Of a stretch of 64,000 nt of DNA, positions 25,558 through 34,708 are shown piece by piece. A program made the translations under genes and the position numbers. Each line of letters starts with the position of its first letter. Positions within the stretch are counted from its first letter, which is position 1. Source of the DNA: SZUA-584 sp964441275 (lineage in GTDB: Bacteria > Bacillota > Clostridia > Christensenellales > SZUA-584); contig CAYTUG010000002.1 of assembly GCA_964441275.1 (NCBI GenBank), forward strand, positions 62,001-126,000, written 5' to 3'. The notes below the pieces were generated by a model that made no database searches, was not told where the DNA came from, and saw nothing but the letters and a program-made list of their open reading frames with translations.

Positions 25558-25565
25558 CAAACCTA
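25542..25565 (-). repeat. Right terminal inverted repeat
   Basis: Contains GTTTGACAAAC (25552-25562). The reverse complement matches 23505-23528 at 21 of 24 positions and overlaps the transposase-remnant stop. Confidence 0.6.
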
Positions 25566-25612
25566 TAAAGTGAAGCATCACTGAATTACATATATTTCAA
25601 TAATTCAAAGCG

Positions 25613-26194
25613 TTACAGCCCGATTACTCCGAAAAGCAAAACTCCAATTGCGCCTGCGCAAAGCAAAACAAATATTGGCGAAACTTTAAATTTAATTATT
25701 GCTATGCCTGCGCCGACGGCTATGGCTAATGACACATAATCGATGTTGTCAAATATGCTTTTGAGCTCTATCTGTGCAGCGTTTACGCCAAATATTGCCG
25801 GCGCAGCCATTATAACTGTGGCCGCGGCAATAAGCCCCGTAACAGCCGGCCGCAGCCCCCACATGGCGCGGCGCACAATAATATTGTCTTCAAATTTATA
25901 GAAGTATCTTGCCAACAAAGTCGTTATTATCAAGGATGGAAATGCAATCGCAGCCGTTGTCGCTATGCCTCCGAAAATCCCTAATGTTTTAACGCCCGCA
26001 AAAGTGGCCGCGTTTATAGCAAAAGGCCCCGGCGTAATCTCCGATATGGCGATAATGTCAACAACTTCCGCATGCGTTAAAAACCCGTACGCAACAAGTT
26101 CGCTGTTTATCAGAGGCAGCATGGCGTACCCGCCCCCGATAGTAAAAAACCCTATTTTAAAAAAAGTCCAGCTTAGAAGTAACAATTCGCTCAT
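25613..26194 (-). CDS. Chromate transporter half-subunit (second of pair)
   Basis: The product of about 193 residues is a single CHR domain with roughly six hydrophobic segments. Family motifs are GFFTIGGGYAMLPLI, the acidic helix after it, and EITPGPFAINAATFAG. Two short CHR proteins pair to form a ChrA-type transporter; known members export chromate, but many natural substrates are unknown. The start ATG at 26194 overlaps the upstream stop (ATGA), with AAGGA upstream; an in-frame GTG at 26203 is the alternative. It is last in the nad-acn-chr gene run. Confidence 0.88.
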   Translation of the reverse strand: MSELLLLSWTFFKIGFFTIGGGYAMLPLINSELVAYGFLTHAEVVDIIAISEITPGPFAINAATFAGVKTLGIFGGIATTAAIAFPSLIITTLLARYFYKFEDNIIVRRAMWGLRPAVTGLIAAATVIMAAPAIFGVNAAQIELKSIFDNIDYVSLAIAVGAGIAIIKFKVSPIFVLLCAGAIGVLLFGVIGL

Positions 26195-26754
26195 GGTGCG
26201 CACTTTTCCTTTTTAATTCGCAATATACCCGCCGTAACACCAAAAACGATTGCCGCCAAAATGATAATAATACTGCTTGCCCCAAACGCCAACGAAACTA
26301 CCAACGCCGCAGAAAATGCGATTAACGCCAAGACATCCTTTCTAAATGGCTTTATCAAAGAGAAGAAAGCATAGAAAAGCAGCGCCACAACGGCGGCGCG
26401 CACACCCTTAAGCGCACCCGCCACATATACGTTATCTTTTACGCTTTCATAAAAGCAAGTGATAATTGTAAGCAAAATTAAAGGCATCAGTATAACGCCG
26501 AAGACCGCCACAAGCGCACCCCGCAGTTTTTTTAGTCTGTAGCCGATAAGTATGCAGCAATTTATAGCGATAGCCCCGGGCACAGACTGCGAAAGCGCAA
26601 CCATGTTCAGTATGTCTTCCTGCTTAATCCAGCAGAATTTATCCACAAACTCGTTCTTAAACAACGGTATCATTGCGTATCCGCCGCCGAATGTGAAGGC
26701 GCCAAGTTTTAGCGTGGTAAGGAATATGCGCAAAAGACTTGCGTTTTTAGCCAT
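26191..26754 (-). CDS. Chromate transporter half-subunit (first of pair)
   Basis: The 187-residue CHR-domain protein carries LGAFTFGGGYAMIPLFKNEF and ALSQSVPGAIAINCCILIGY, the paired motifs of the family, and several membrane helices. Its ATG lies 8 bp before the end of the aconitase gene, so translation is probably coupled. Together with the next gene it makes the two halves of one transporter. Its presence behind NAD and aconitase genes is unusual. Confidence 0.88.
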   Translation of the reverse strand: MAKNASLLRIFLTTLKLGAFTFGGGYAMIPLFKNEFVDKFCWIKQEDILNMVALSQSVPGAIAINCCILIGYRLKKLRGALVAVFGVILMPLILLTIITCFYESVKDNVYVAGALKGVRAAVVALLFYAFFSLIKPFRKDVLALIAFSAALVVSLAFGASSIIIILAAIVFGVTAGILRIKKEKCAP

Positions 26755-28672
26755 TTGCCTGCCCTTTTATATGGTTTATTAGCCCGCCGGATTTTAATAT
26801 ACTGCGCAGCCGCTCGGACACCTCAAGTTTTACGTTAAAAGTGAACTTTTTAGTTTTATTTTCAACTGTAAACTTTTCGCTCCCGTCCACCTTTTGCAAT
26901 GCATTTGATATAATTAAAACATCTTGCTGCTCTATTCTGTCATAATCCTCTTCTCTCTCAAACACAAGAGGCAATATACCGGAATTAATAAGGTTTGCCA
27001 TATGGATGCGCGCAAAAGATTTAGCGATAACTCCGCGTACGCCAAGATACAGCGGAACAAGGGCCGCGTGTTCCCGGGACGAACCCTGCCCGTAATTTTG
27101 CCCTGCGACAAGAAAGCCCCCGCCTTTTTGTTTAGCCCTTTTGGGGAACGTTTCATCAACCGGCGTTAAACAAAAGTCTGAAAGGTACGGTATGTTTGAT
27201 CGGTACGGAAGCTGTTTAGCCCCCGAAGGCATTATGTGATCAGTAGTTATGTTATCCTGCATTTTAAGCAAAACCTCTCCCGAAACAATATCGGAGAGCG
27301 GTTCCGCCAAAGGAAACGGTTTAATATTTGGTCCTCTTATTACCTTAGCATCGCCTTGCTCGCCCGGGGGCGAGATAAGGTTGTCATTTACCGCAAATGC
27401 TTTTGGCGCCGCAATATCCAATTTGCCGATTTCTATGTCGCGCGGGTCCGTAAGCACACCGCTCAGCGCCGTGGCGGCGGCGGTTTCGGGGCTGACCAAA
27501 AATACATTTGCGCTCGGCGTGCCCGAACGCCCGTAAAAGTTGCGGTTAAATGTGCGCACAGACACGGCGTTTGAACGCGGCGCCTGCCCCATACCTATGC
27601 ATGGGCCGCAAGCGCATTCAAGTATGCGCGCTCCCGCGGCTATAAGATCCGCCAACGCTCCGTTCTCGGCAAGCATTGTCAGCACCTGTTTAGAGCCGGG
27701 CGAGATAACAACGCTTATATCGCGCGCAATTGTTTTGCCTTTGAGTATTGCGGCAACCCGCATCAAATCGAGGTACGAAGAATTCGTGCAGCTTCCTATA
27801 CAAACTTGGTCTACTTTGATTGCGCCAATATCTTTGACTCTCTTAACATTATCCGGGCTGTGCGGCATTGCCGCTAAGGGCTCTAAGCAAGATAAATCAA
27901 TTGTTATCGTGCTGTCAAACTCTGCGTCGGCATCCGCGCTAAGCGGAATATAATCATCTATGCGCCCTTGCGCCTTAAGAAACTCTTTGGTTATCTCGTC
28001 GGAAGGGAATATAGAGGTTGTAGCCCCAAGCTCCGCCCCCATATTGGTTATTGTGGCTCGTTCGGGAACAGACAGGGTTTTAATTCCTTCTCCGAAATAT
28101 TCGACTATTTTGCCTACTCCCCCTTTAACGCCAAGCCGTCTTAAAACCTCTAATATAATATCTTTTGCCGAAACCGCAAACGGCAGGCTGCCAACAAGCC
28201 TAACGCCCAAAATTTTGGGGTTTGGGATAATATATGCGCCGCCCGCCATGGCGACTGCTACGTCAAGCCCGCCCGCCCCGATTGCTATCATCCCCATCCC
28301 CCCCGCGGTTGGGGTGTGGCTGTCCGAGCCCAAAAGAGTAGCGCCGGGCACCGCGAAACGTTCAAGGTTAACTTGATGGCATATGCCGTTCCCCGGACGG
28401 CTAAAATATATACCATGCTTCTTTGCCACTGTCTCAATATACTTATGATCATCAGCGTTTTCAAAACCTGTTTGAAGAGTGTTATGATCTATATAAGCTA
28501 AAGATTTTTTTGTTTTCACCCGCGGAACATCCATCGCCTCAAACTGCAAATAAGCCATTGTCCCCGTCGAATCCTGAGTTAGCGTATAGTCAATTTTAAT
28601 GGAAATCTCGTCCTTTGCCCCGCCCGGCACGCTATGGCTCTCAATTATTTTTTCCGCTAATGTTTTACCCAC
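26747..28672 (-). CDS. Aconitate hydratase
   Basis: Aconitase interconverts citrate and isocitrate using a [4Fe-4S] cluster. The product of about 641 residues is the shorter form common in clostridia. It shows LLGSDSHTPTAGGMGMIAIG, the cluster ligands in VCIGSCTNSS and ECACGPCIGMG, NRNFYGRSG, and the swivel domain GQNYGQGSSREHAAL. I chose the GTG at 28672 because AGGAGGG lies 7 nt upstream; the frame extends to 28738 into nadC. A homoaconitase/isopropylmalate isomerase relative is less likely at this length. Confidence 0.92.
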   Translation of the reverse strand: MGKTLAEKIIESHSVPGGAKDEISIKIDYTLTQDSTGTMAYLQFEAMDVPRVKTKKSLAYIDHNTLQTGFENADDHKYIETVAKKHGIYFSRPGNGICHQVNLERFAVPGATLLGSDSHTPTAGGMGMIAIGAGGLDVAVAMAGGAYIIPNPKILGVRLVGSLPFAVSAKDIILEVLRRLGVKGGVGKIVEYFGEGIKTLSVPERATITNMGAELGATTSIFPSDEITKEFLKAQGRIDDYIPLSADADAEFDSTITIDLSCLEPLAAMPHSPDNVKRVKDIGAIKVDQVCIGSCTNSSYLDLMRVAAILKGKTIARDISVVISPGSKQVLTMLAENGALADLIAAGARILECACGPCIGMGQAPRSNAVSVRTFNRNFYGRSGTPSANVFLVSPETAAATALSGVLTDPRDIEIGKLDIAAPKAFAVNDNLISPPGEQGDAKVIRGPNIKPFPLAEPLSDIVSGEVLLKMQDNITTDHIMPSGAKQLPYRSNIPYLSDFCLTPVDETFPKRAKQKGGGFLVAGQNYGQGSSREHAALVPLYLGVRGVIAKSFARIHMANLINSGILPLVFEREEDYDRIEQQDVLIISNALQKVDGSEKFTVENKTKKFTFNVKLEVSERLRSILKSGGLINHIKGQANG

Positions 28673-28718
28673 TAATTTCCCTCCTATAAAATAAAAAGCC
28701 CCAACGTAAAATAAACGT

Positions 28719-29564
28719 TTAGCATTTGTTATGTTCAAATTTTAAACTGATATCTAAAGGCCTTACGTTGTTGGTAATCGCTCCAACCGAAATAAAATCT
28801 ACACCCGTTTGTGCGACGGCGCGCAAATCCTTTTTGTCCATGTTGCCTGACGCTTCAACAAGAGCTTTTTTATTTATTAAGCCTACAGCTTGTTTCATAA
28901 TGTCAAGAGGCATATTATCTAACATTATAATGTCGGCCCCGGCGGACAGCGCCTCTTCCGCCTGCTCTAACGTTTCGGTTTCAACTTCTATTTTTAATGT
29001 GTGTGGCGCGTATCTTCTTGCGGCGGTTACCGCTTGCTTTATCCCCCCCGCTGCGCTTATGTGATTATCTTTAATCAAAACCCCGTCCGAAAGCGAAAAC
29101 CTGTGGTTATGCCCCCCGCCCGTTAGCACCGCATACTTTTCTAAAACTCGCAATCCGGGCGTAGTTTTGCGCGTGTCAATTATCTTTACAGGCAATCCCG
29201 CAACCTTTTCAACCGCATCCGCAGTGGCTGTGGCAATCCCGGAAAGCCTTTGCAAAAAATTAAGCGCTATCCGCTCTGCCTTTAAAACAGATACCGCTTT
29301 GCCTTTTATATCCGCAATAATATCTTTGTTGCGGATGCGCTCACCATCGTTAAAATTATTTTTAACCTCCACAGTAGAGTCTATATATTCAAATACGGTT
29401 TTAACAAAATCTATTCCGCAAAGCACGCCTTCGGATTTGGATATTATACTCGCGTTAACGTGCCTGTTTTGCGGCACTGTAGCCATTGTTGTTATATCTC
29501 CCAAGTTTATATCTTCTTGGTAAGCTGTTTTAATAATATTTAATAGCGCTTTTTTATCAATCAT
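28719..29564 (-). CDS. nadC: Nicotinate-nucleotide pyrophosphorylase (quinolinate phosphoribosyltransferase)
   Basis: NadC turns quinolinate and PRPP into nicotinate mononucleotide. The product of about 281 residues contains ALNFLQRLSGIATATA, KIIDTRKTTPGLRVLEKYAV, GGGHNHRFSLSDGVLIKDNH, and the final barrel strands KALVEASGNMD and VDFISVGAIT. The ATG at 29564 has AGGAG 5 nt upstream and overlaps the nadB stop by 8 bp; an ATG at 29579 is in frame but lacks the site. Confidence 0.96.
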   Translation of the reverse strand: MIDKKALLNIIKTAYQEDINLGDITTMATVPQNRHVNASIISKSEGVLCGIDFVKTVFEYIDSTVEVKNNFNDGERIRNKDIIADIKGKAVSVLKAERIALNFLQRLSGIATATADAVEKVAGLPVKIIDTRKTTPGLRVLEKYAVLTGGGHNHRFSLSDGVLIKDNHISAAGGIKQAVTAARRYAPHTLKIEVETETLEQAEEALSAGADIIMLDNMPLDIMKQAVGLINKKALVEASGNMDKKDLRAVAQTGVDFISVGAITNNVRPLDISLKFEHNKC

Positions 29565-31113
29565 TGCTGCTCCTCTCATCGGTGCGATAATGAGCGCCTA
29601 CAGAACGTTTACGTTTATAGGCGCTCGTTAATATTTCCGCCGCAATCGATACCATGTTGTAAAACTCCATTTGACGCTGCGATACAAGCCTTAGCCCTTT
29701 CAAACTTTGCATCATTTTGTTTACATGGCTTATGCCTTTTTTTATTTCTTTGCCTTGCCGCACAATACCGCAGTACTTGACCATAACGCCCTTAAGATGA
29801 ATAATCTCGTCTTCAACGTTTAAATCAAACGCCTTACCATTCTTTATTCTTTCAAACGGCGCATGTTTGCGCACACCGGCATCGCACGCACGCTTATTTA
29901 TTGTTTGCGCGCACCGCCTGCCGAAAACAAGGCATTCGAGAGTCGAGTTGCTCGCCAGCCTGTTTGCGCCGTGCACCCCGGTAGAGGCAACCTCTCCGCA
30001 TGCCAAAAGCCCCTTAACTTTTGTTTCTCCAAAAAGATTGGTCTTTATTCCCCCCATCGTGTAATGCTGAACAGGCCCAACGGGAATATAGTTTTTCGAC
30101 ATATCAATTCCAAACTCGAGACATTTAGAATAAATTGTGGGAAACCTTTTTATTAGAAAATCCTTTGGTTTATGGCTGATGTCAAGCCTTACAAACGGCT
30201 CTTTTTGCTTGTGGATTTCACTGTAAATCTCCCTTGCTACTATATCGCGCGGGGCAAGCTCCGCCAGCCGGTGCCGGCCTTTCATAAAGCGCTCGCCCGC
30301 TTCGTTGTATAGAATTCCGCCCTCTCCGCGCACTGCCTCGGAAATAAGAAAGCATTGCCGGTTGCGGTTTTGCGGGGTGTACAGACCGGTAGGATGGAAC
30401 TGAATAAACTCCATATTCTCTAAATCCGCCCCCGCCCTTTGCGCTAACGAAAACCCATCGCCCGTAGCCACAATAGGATTTGTGGTGTATCGATATATTT
30501 GCCCCAAACCGCCGCTTGCGATTATGACATTGGAGGTTTTATAATAATTCCAACCGTTGCGCTCATGCACCATCAAACCACATACCTGACCGTTATCGGT
30601 AATAACATCGGCAACAAACGAATTTTCATGTATTGTTACGTTGCTTTTCGTTTTTACCCTTTCTTTTAGCGTACGCACCATTTCAAGCCCGGTTGCATCG
30701 CCTCCGGCATGCAGTATACGGTTCATCCCATGCCCCCCCTCTCTGGTAGTGAGCAAATGTCCATGGTTGTCAAAATCAAAACGGGTACCTATAGCCAACA
30801 TTTCTTTTATATCGTTTGGGCCTTCTTCAACTATTGTTTTAACCGCCTGTTCGTTGCACATGCCTGCGCCCGCATTGATTGTGTCTTGAAAATGATACAG
30901 AAAAGCATCGTCTTTTTCGGTTACCGCCGCTATTCCTCCTTGCGCCAAAGCGGACGAGCTTGTCTCCATCTGCTCTTTGGTAAACAATGCGCAATTTAGC
31001 CTAAAATCGATATGATAGGCGGCGTAAAGGCCTGCCAGCCCACTGCCTATTATGGCAACGTCAATATCATAAGCAGTATAATCGGCTCCGGCATCAAATA
31101 TATATCTTCTCAT
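29557..31113 (-). CDS. nadB: L-aspartate oxidase
   Basis: NadB oxidises aspartate to iminoaspartate, the NadA substrate. The product of about 518 residues has the FAD motif AIIGSGLAGLYAAY, SSSALAQGGIAAV, and REGGHGMNRILHAGGDATG. It also has QFHPTGLY, RGEGGILYNEAGERF, the HYTMGGIKTN active-site stretch and GEVASTGVHGANRLASNS. The ATG at 31113 follows AGGGGA. In an anaerobe NadB may use fumarate rather than oxygen as acceptor; this is family knowledge, not visible here. Confidence 0.96.
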   Translation of the reverse strand: MRRYIFDAGADYTAYDIDVAIIGSGLAGLYAAYHIDFRLNCALFTKEQMETSSSALAQGGIAAVTEKDDAFLYHFQDTINAGAGMCNEQAVKTIVEEGPNDIKEMLAIGTRFDFDNHGHLLTTREGGHGMNRILHAGGDATGLEMVRTLKERVKTKSNVTIHENSFVADVITDNGQVCGLMVHERNGWNYYKTSNVIIASGGLGQIYRYTTNPIVATGDGFSLAQRAGADLENMEFIQFHPTGLYTPQNRNRQCFLISEAVRGEGGILYNEAGERFMKGRHRLAELAPRDIVAREIYSEIHKQKEPFVRLDISHKPKDFLIKRFPTIYSKCLEFGIDMSKNYIPVGPVQHYTMGGIKTNLFGETKVKGLLACGEVASTGVHGANRLASNSTLECLVFGRRCAQTINKRACDAGVRKHAPFERIKNGKAFDLNVEDEIIHLKGVMVKYCGIVRQGKEIKKGISHVNKMMQSLKGLRLVSQRQMEFYNMVSIAAEILTSAYKRKRSVGAHYRTDERSSND

Positions 31114-31125
31114 CAATTCCCCTGT

Positions 31126-32025
31126 TTATGCCATATCAAGCATACGCTCAAGGCTTGCCCTTGCTTTATCCATTATCTTTTCATCGAGTATTATCTCGTG
31201 TCGTTCAAATTTTAGCGCGTTAACAACGTCTTCAATTTTTGTTTTTTTCATGTTGGCACATACAAGTTTGGACGAAAGCAAATTGAACTGTTTTTCGGGG
31301 TTTAGCTTTTTAAGTGTGTAAATAATGCCTTCTTCAGTACCGATGATAAATTTGTTAGTGTTTGATTGTTGTGCATAGCTTATTATCTGCGAAGTGCTGC
31401 CTACAAAGTCGGCACTGTCGGTCACATCTTTTGGGCACTCGGGATGCGCCAACAACAAAGCGCCGGGATATGCATCCCTTGCTTTTTTTACGTCAACTTT
31501 ATTGGTCCTATGATGAACAATGCAATACCCGTCATAAGGTATTATCTCCTTTTCGGGAACATGCCTCGCAATGTAGCGGGCAAGGTTTTGATCGGGCAGG
31601 AACACTATCCTTTTTTCGTCAAGCGCGGAAATTATTTTTACAGCGTTTGACGATGTAACGCATACGTCGCATTGCGCCTTTACCTGATATGTGGAATTAA
31701 CATAACATGCGACCGCCGCATCCGGATATTTGCGCCGCAGCATTTTTACATCGTCCGCAGTCACCATTCCCGCCATCGGGCAACCCGCACCTGCGGACGG
31801 CAGCAGCACCTTTTTGCCCGGGTTTAGTATCTTGGCGCTTTCGGCCATAAACCTAACGCCGCAAAAAACTATTATATCCGCATCTGTCTGCTTCGCCTTG
31901 CTGCTCAAATCATACGAATCGCCAATTATATCGGCTATTTCTAAAATATCGCCAGTTTGATAATAGTGTGCCAATATCACTGCGTTTTTTTGCTTTTTTA
32001 GTTTGTTAATTATCTCGGCGTACAA
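31126..32025 (-). CDS. nadA: Quinolinate synthase A
   Basis: NadA condenses iminoaspartate with dihydroxyacetone phosphate to give quinolinate, using an oxygen-sensitive [4Fe-4S] cluster. The 299-residue product shows the three conserved cysteines in AGAGCPMAG, HPECP and LVCANMKKT, plus ILAHYYQ and GDSYDLS at the N-terminus. It starts at TTG with AGGAGGG 7 nt upstream. It is first in the nadA-nadB-nadC run, with a clear promoter before it. Confidence 0.96.
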   Translation of the reverse strand: MYAEIINKLKKQKNAVILAHYYQTGDILEIADIIGDSYDLSSKAKQTDADIIVFCGVRFMAESAKILNPGKKVLLPSAGAGCPMAGMVTADDVKMLRRKYPDAAVACYVNSTYQVKAQCDVCVTSSNAVKIISALDEKRIVFLPDQNLARYIARHVPEKEIIPYDGYCIVHHRTNKVDVKKARDAYPGALLLAHPECPKDVTDSADFVGSTSQIISYAQQSNTNKFIIGTEEGIIYTLKKLNPEKQFNLLSSKLVCANMKKTKIEDVVNALKFERHEIILDEKIMDKARASLERMLDMA

Positions 32026-32076
32026 CGATAAGCCCTCCTGTGATGCCCCTTACCACCAGTATTTTTGATTGCTACT

Positions 32077-32105
32077 ATATTATCAAACACAAAAGCAACT
32101 GTAAA
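32077..32105 (-). promoter_or_regulatory. Promoter of nadA-nadB-nadC-acn-chr
   Basis: On the minus strand TTTACA (32100-32105), a 17-nt spacer and TAATAT (32077-32082). Transcription would start near 32070, giving a 45-nt leader. Confidence 0.65.
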
Positions 32106-32204
32106 GCTATTGTATTCGCAGCCCCAATGTTGTAATATTCTTAATTGGGCATGACAACAACAATTTAGTTCATGCCTGCAACATTATTAGAATGGAAGTA
32201 TGGT

Positions 32205-33698
32205 ATGCAAGCCCAAATTATTATTGTCGTTTATTCACTGTTACTTATTGCGATTGGTATTTTTGCAAGCAAAAAAACAAAAACTTTAGATGATTTCGTT
32301 TTAGGCGGACGAAATATAGGCGCTTTTATGTCCGCGTTAGCCTACGGTACAACATATTTTTCCGCTGTCATTTTTGTTGGATACGCAGGCCGTTTCGGGT
32401 GGGACTTAGGAATATCCGTAACGTATATAGGCATAGCCAACGCGGTTATAGGCACTTGGCTTGCGTGGAAGCTGCTCGCAAAGCCAACGAGGCACATTAC
32501 CTTGCGCCTCGGTTCGGCTACCATGCCGGATTTCTTTTTTAAACGTTACAAGTCAAAAGCGTTAAAAATAACCACAGCTATAATCATATTTGTCTTTTTA
32601 GTCCCGTATTGCGCAAGCGTTTACCAGGGTATATCTTATTTTTCCGAGACCGTACTAAACGTTCCATACGAATACTGCATGATCGGAATGGCGGTTTTGA
32701 CCGCGGTCTACTTGATTGCGGGAGGCTATATCGCCGCCGCCCTGACGAACTTTGTTCAGGCTATTGTTATGGCGGCAGGCATAATATTAATGCTGCTTTT
32801 TGTTTTGGGCTCTCCGCAGGTTTCCGGTCTATCCGAAGGGCTCTCGCGCATAGCGTCAATCACGCAAAGCAATCCCGGTTCTTTCAATTCCTCCAATATG
32901 ATTACCCTGATATCGTTAATTATACTTACAAGCCTTGGAACATGGGGTTTGCCGCAAATGGTGCATAAATTTTACGCGATTAAAGATAACCGTGCAATAA
33001 CCCACGGCACGGTAATATCTACCGTCTTTGCACTGTTAGTCGGCGGAATTGCATATTTTACGGGCGGCCTGGGGCGGTTATTTTTAAGCGAAGCTCCGGC
33101 GGATCTTGATATGGTAATGCCGCTTATGCTAAGCGCAGCGCTTCCCCAGGCGCTGCTCGGGCTGATACTTGTTCTGCTGCTTGCCGCGTCAATGTCAACG
33201 CTTTCCTCATTGGTGCTCGTTTCCTCTACCGCTATTTCGTTAGATTTGGCAAAGGATATTTTGCGCCCAAAAATGAAAGAAAAAAACACAATGATGTTAA
33301 CCCGGGCTCTTTGCGCTTTGTTTGTATTGCTATCCGTAGTTATCGCATTGTTAAAGCCTGCCGCCATAGTCACTCTTATGAGCTATTCTTGGGGTGCAAT
33401 TTCGGGCAGCTTTTTAGCACCGTTCCTCTTCGGGGTCCGCTGGAAGAACGTTACCAAGGCGGGAGCATGGGCGGGGGTGATAGTCGGATTTTCTGTAAGC
33501 GTAATTTTTATGATACTTAACATTGCGAACGTTTTGCCAAAATGGATAAGCCCGCCTGTTATTGGCTCTATGGCTATGCTGCTTTCCCTTGCGGCTACCC
33601 CCGTTGTCAGCATTGTTTCAAAAAAGTTTGATTCCGCGCACCTTGATTACGTTTTCGGGCGCTCGGCCGGCAGCGCTAACTCTGAACCGGAATCGTAA
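32205..33698 (+). CDS. Sodium:solute symporter family transporter
   Basis: The product of about 497 residues has around 13 hydrophobic helices, as in the SSS family that uses the sodium gradient to import solutes. Visible family stretches are DDFVLGGRNIGAF, SALAYGTTYFSAVIFVGYAG, and AAALTNFVQAIVMAAGIILML. The helix-8 region LAASMSTLSSLVLVSSTAI carries the sodium-site serines. The ATG at 32205 has GGAAG 6 nt upstream; the frame extends to 32172. The substrate cannot be read. It is divergent from nadA, which is suggestive but not proof of a link to pyridine nucleotide precursors. Confidence 0.9.
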   Translation: MQAQIIIVVYSLLLIAIGIFASKKTKTLDDFVLGGRNIGAFMSALAYGTTYFSAVIFVGYAGRFGWDLGISVTYIGIANAVIGTWLAWKLLAKPTRHITLRLGSATMPDFFFKRYKSKALKITTAIIIFVFLVPYCASVYQGISYFSETVLNVPYEYCMIGMAVLTAVYLIAGGYIAAALTNFVQAIVMAAGIILMLLFVLGSPQVSGLSEGLSRIASITQSNPGSFNSSNMITLISLIILTSLGTWGLPQMVHKFYAIKDNRAITHGTVISTVFALLVGGIAYFTGGLGRLFLSEAPADLDMVMPLMLSAALPQALLGLILVLLLAASMSTLSSLVLVSSTAISLDLAKDILRPKMKEKNTMMLTRALCALFVLLSVVIALLKPAAIVTLMSYSWGAISGSFLAPFLFGVRWKNVTKAGAWAGVIVGFSVSVIFMILNIANVLPKWISPPVIGSMAMLLSLAATPVVSIVSKKFDSAHLDYVFGRSAGSANSEPES

Positions 33699-33716
33699 AA
33701 AGTTGCATAGCAGCCT

Positions 33717-33751
33717 AAAAAAGCGCCCGCGTATAAGGCGCTTTTGTTTTT
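33717..33751. terminator. Bidirectional terminator between symporter and NlpC/P60 gene
   Basis: AAAAGCGCC (33719-33727) pairs with GGCGCTTTT (33737-33745), and A- and T-rich tracts lie on both sides. It serves the two convergent genes. Confidence 0.82.
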
Positions 33752-33752
33752 G

Positions 33753-34679
33753 TTAAAAAATCCGGCGTGCAAACGCTAAATTGCGAGTCCAGTAAACATT
33801 ATCAATTGTACTTAACATCACCTTTGCTTGACCGGACGACGCATGGACAAACTGCCCGTTGCCTAAATATATGCCCATATGCCCTATGGCAGGCGATTCG
33901 TCCGACCTGAAGAACAGCAAATCCCCTTTTGCTAAATTGTCCTTGCCCGATATTTTAGACCACGTTGAAACCGCACTGTAGCCCGCCGAAGAAAGCCTTG
34001 TAACGCTATACCCCGCCTGCGTCATTGCATAGAACGCAAGTCCGGAACAATCATACGAATCCGGCCCGGCAGCGCCCAAAGCATAAGGCTTATTTGTCTG
34101 CGCCGCCGCAATATCCGCAACGGAGAAGGCGGCGTTTTTTACCGGGCTGGCCAAAGCCGCCGTTTTTGCTTTATTAGAAAAAAGCATTTTGCGCGTTAAC
34201 GGCCCCGCTATACCGTCAACAACAAGCCCGTGTTCGCGTTGGAATTGTTTAACGGATTTAAGCGTTACAGCTCCGAAAACCCCTGTGCCTACCCCTGAAA
34301 AATATCCAAGCGTTTTTAGCCTAAGCTGCATTGATTGCACGGCTTGACCACTGTTTCCTGCGCGCAACACAAGGCTTTTTGCAGAATTAGAATATAACTT
34401 GTTTAACGTTATAGGTCCGGCTATACCGTCCGCGGCAGTTCCGTTTACGCTTTGAAATCTTGTTACCGCAGTGTGTGTAAGCGTTGCAAAGTTGCCGGTA
34501 GCGCCGTGATAGTCGAGATATCCCAAATCGTGCAACCGGTTTTGCAGCCTGACAACCTCTTCGCCTTTGCTGCCCAAACGCAAAAGAGTTACTGCCGCTT
34601 GCGGCCTATGAATAAAAGCAAACATAACCGTAAGAACACAAGCTATGACAACAATAAGTTTAATAACTTTCTTGCCCAT
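33753..34679 (-). CDS. Secreted NlpC/P60 endopeptidase with two peptidoglycan-binding domains
   Basis: The 308-residue product has an N-terminal hydrophobic signal (VIKLIVVIACVLTVMFAFI). Two PG_binding_1 repeats follow (about 32-95 and 107-165; LRLGSKGEEVVRLQNRL and LRAGNSGQAVQSMQLRL). The NlpC/P60 domain has the catalytic Cys in YDCSGLAFYAM and His in IGHMGIYLG, with a following GQFVHAS. Such enzymes cut D-Glu-diaminopimelate bonds in wall peptides. It has its own promoter and terminator. Confidence 0.93.
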   Translation of the reverse strand: MGKKVIKLIVVIACVLTVMFAFIHRPQAAVTLLRLGSKGEEVVRLQNRLHDLGYLDYHGATGNFATLTHTAVTRFQSVNGTAADGIAGPITLNKLYSNSAKSLVLRAGNSGQAVQSMQLRLKTLGYFSGVGTGVFGAVTLKSVKQFQREHGLVVDGIAGPLTRKMLFSNKAKTAALASPVKNAAFSVADIAAAQTNKPYALGAAGPDSYDCSGLAFYAMTQAGYSVTRLSSAGYSAVSTWSKISGKDNLAKGDLLFFRSDESPAIGHMGIYLGNGQFVHASSGQAKVMLSTIDNVYWTRNLAFARRIF

Positions 34680-34708
34680 GTTTATACCCCCCGTTTCTAA
34701 GTTCCACG

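Larger units (their letters stand above)
23505..25565. mobile_element. Inverted-repeat-bounded segment (decayed insertion element with passenger genes)
   Basis: The two ends are a 24-bp imperfect inverted repeat (21 of 24 match) 2.06 kb apart. The right copy overlaps the stop codon of a transposase-like C-terminal fragment, as in many insertion sequences. Next to the left copy lies a perfect 19-bp hairpin. The interior holds a WG-repeat lipoprotein, a small ORF and no intact transposase. This looks like a non-autonomous derivative, but two separate decayed ends cannot be excluded. I did not find a convincing target-site duplication. Confidence 0.5.

Noticed and set aside
32026..32204. A riboswitch or NAD-related operator between nadA and the symporter
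   Set aside because: Only a promoter could be supported; no conserved riboswitch core or clear repressor palindrome was seen.
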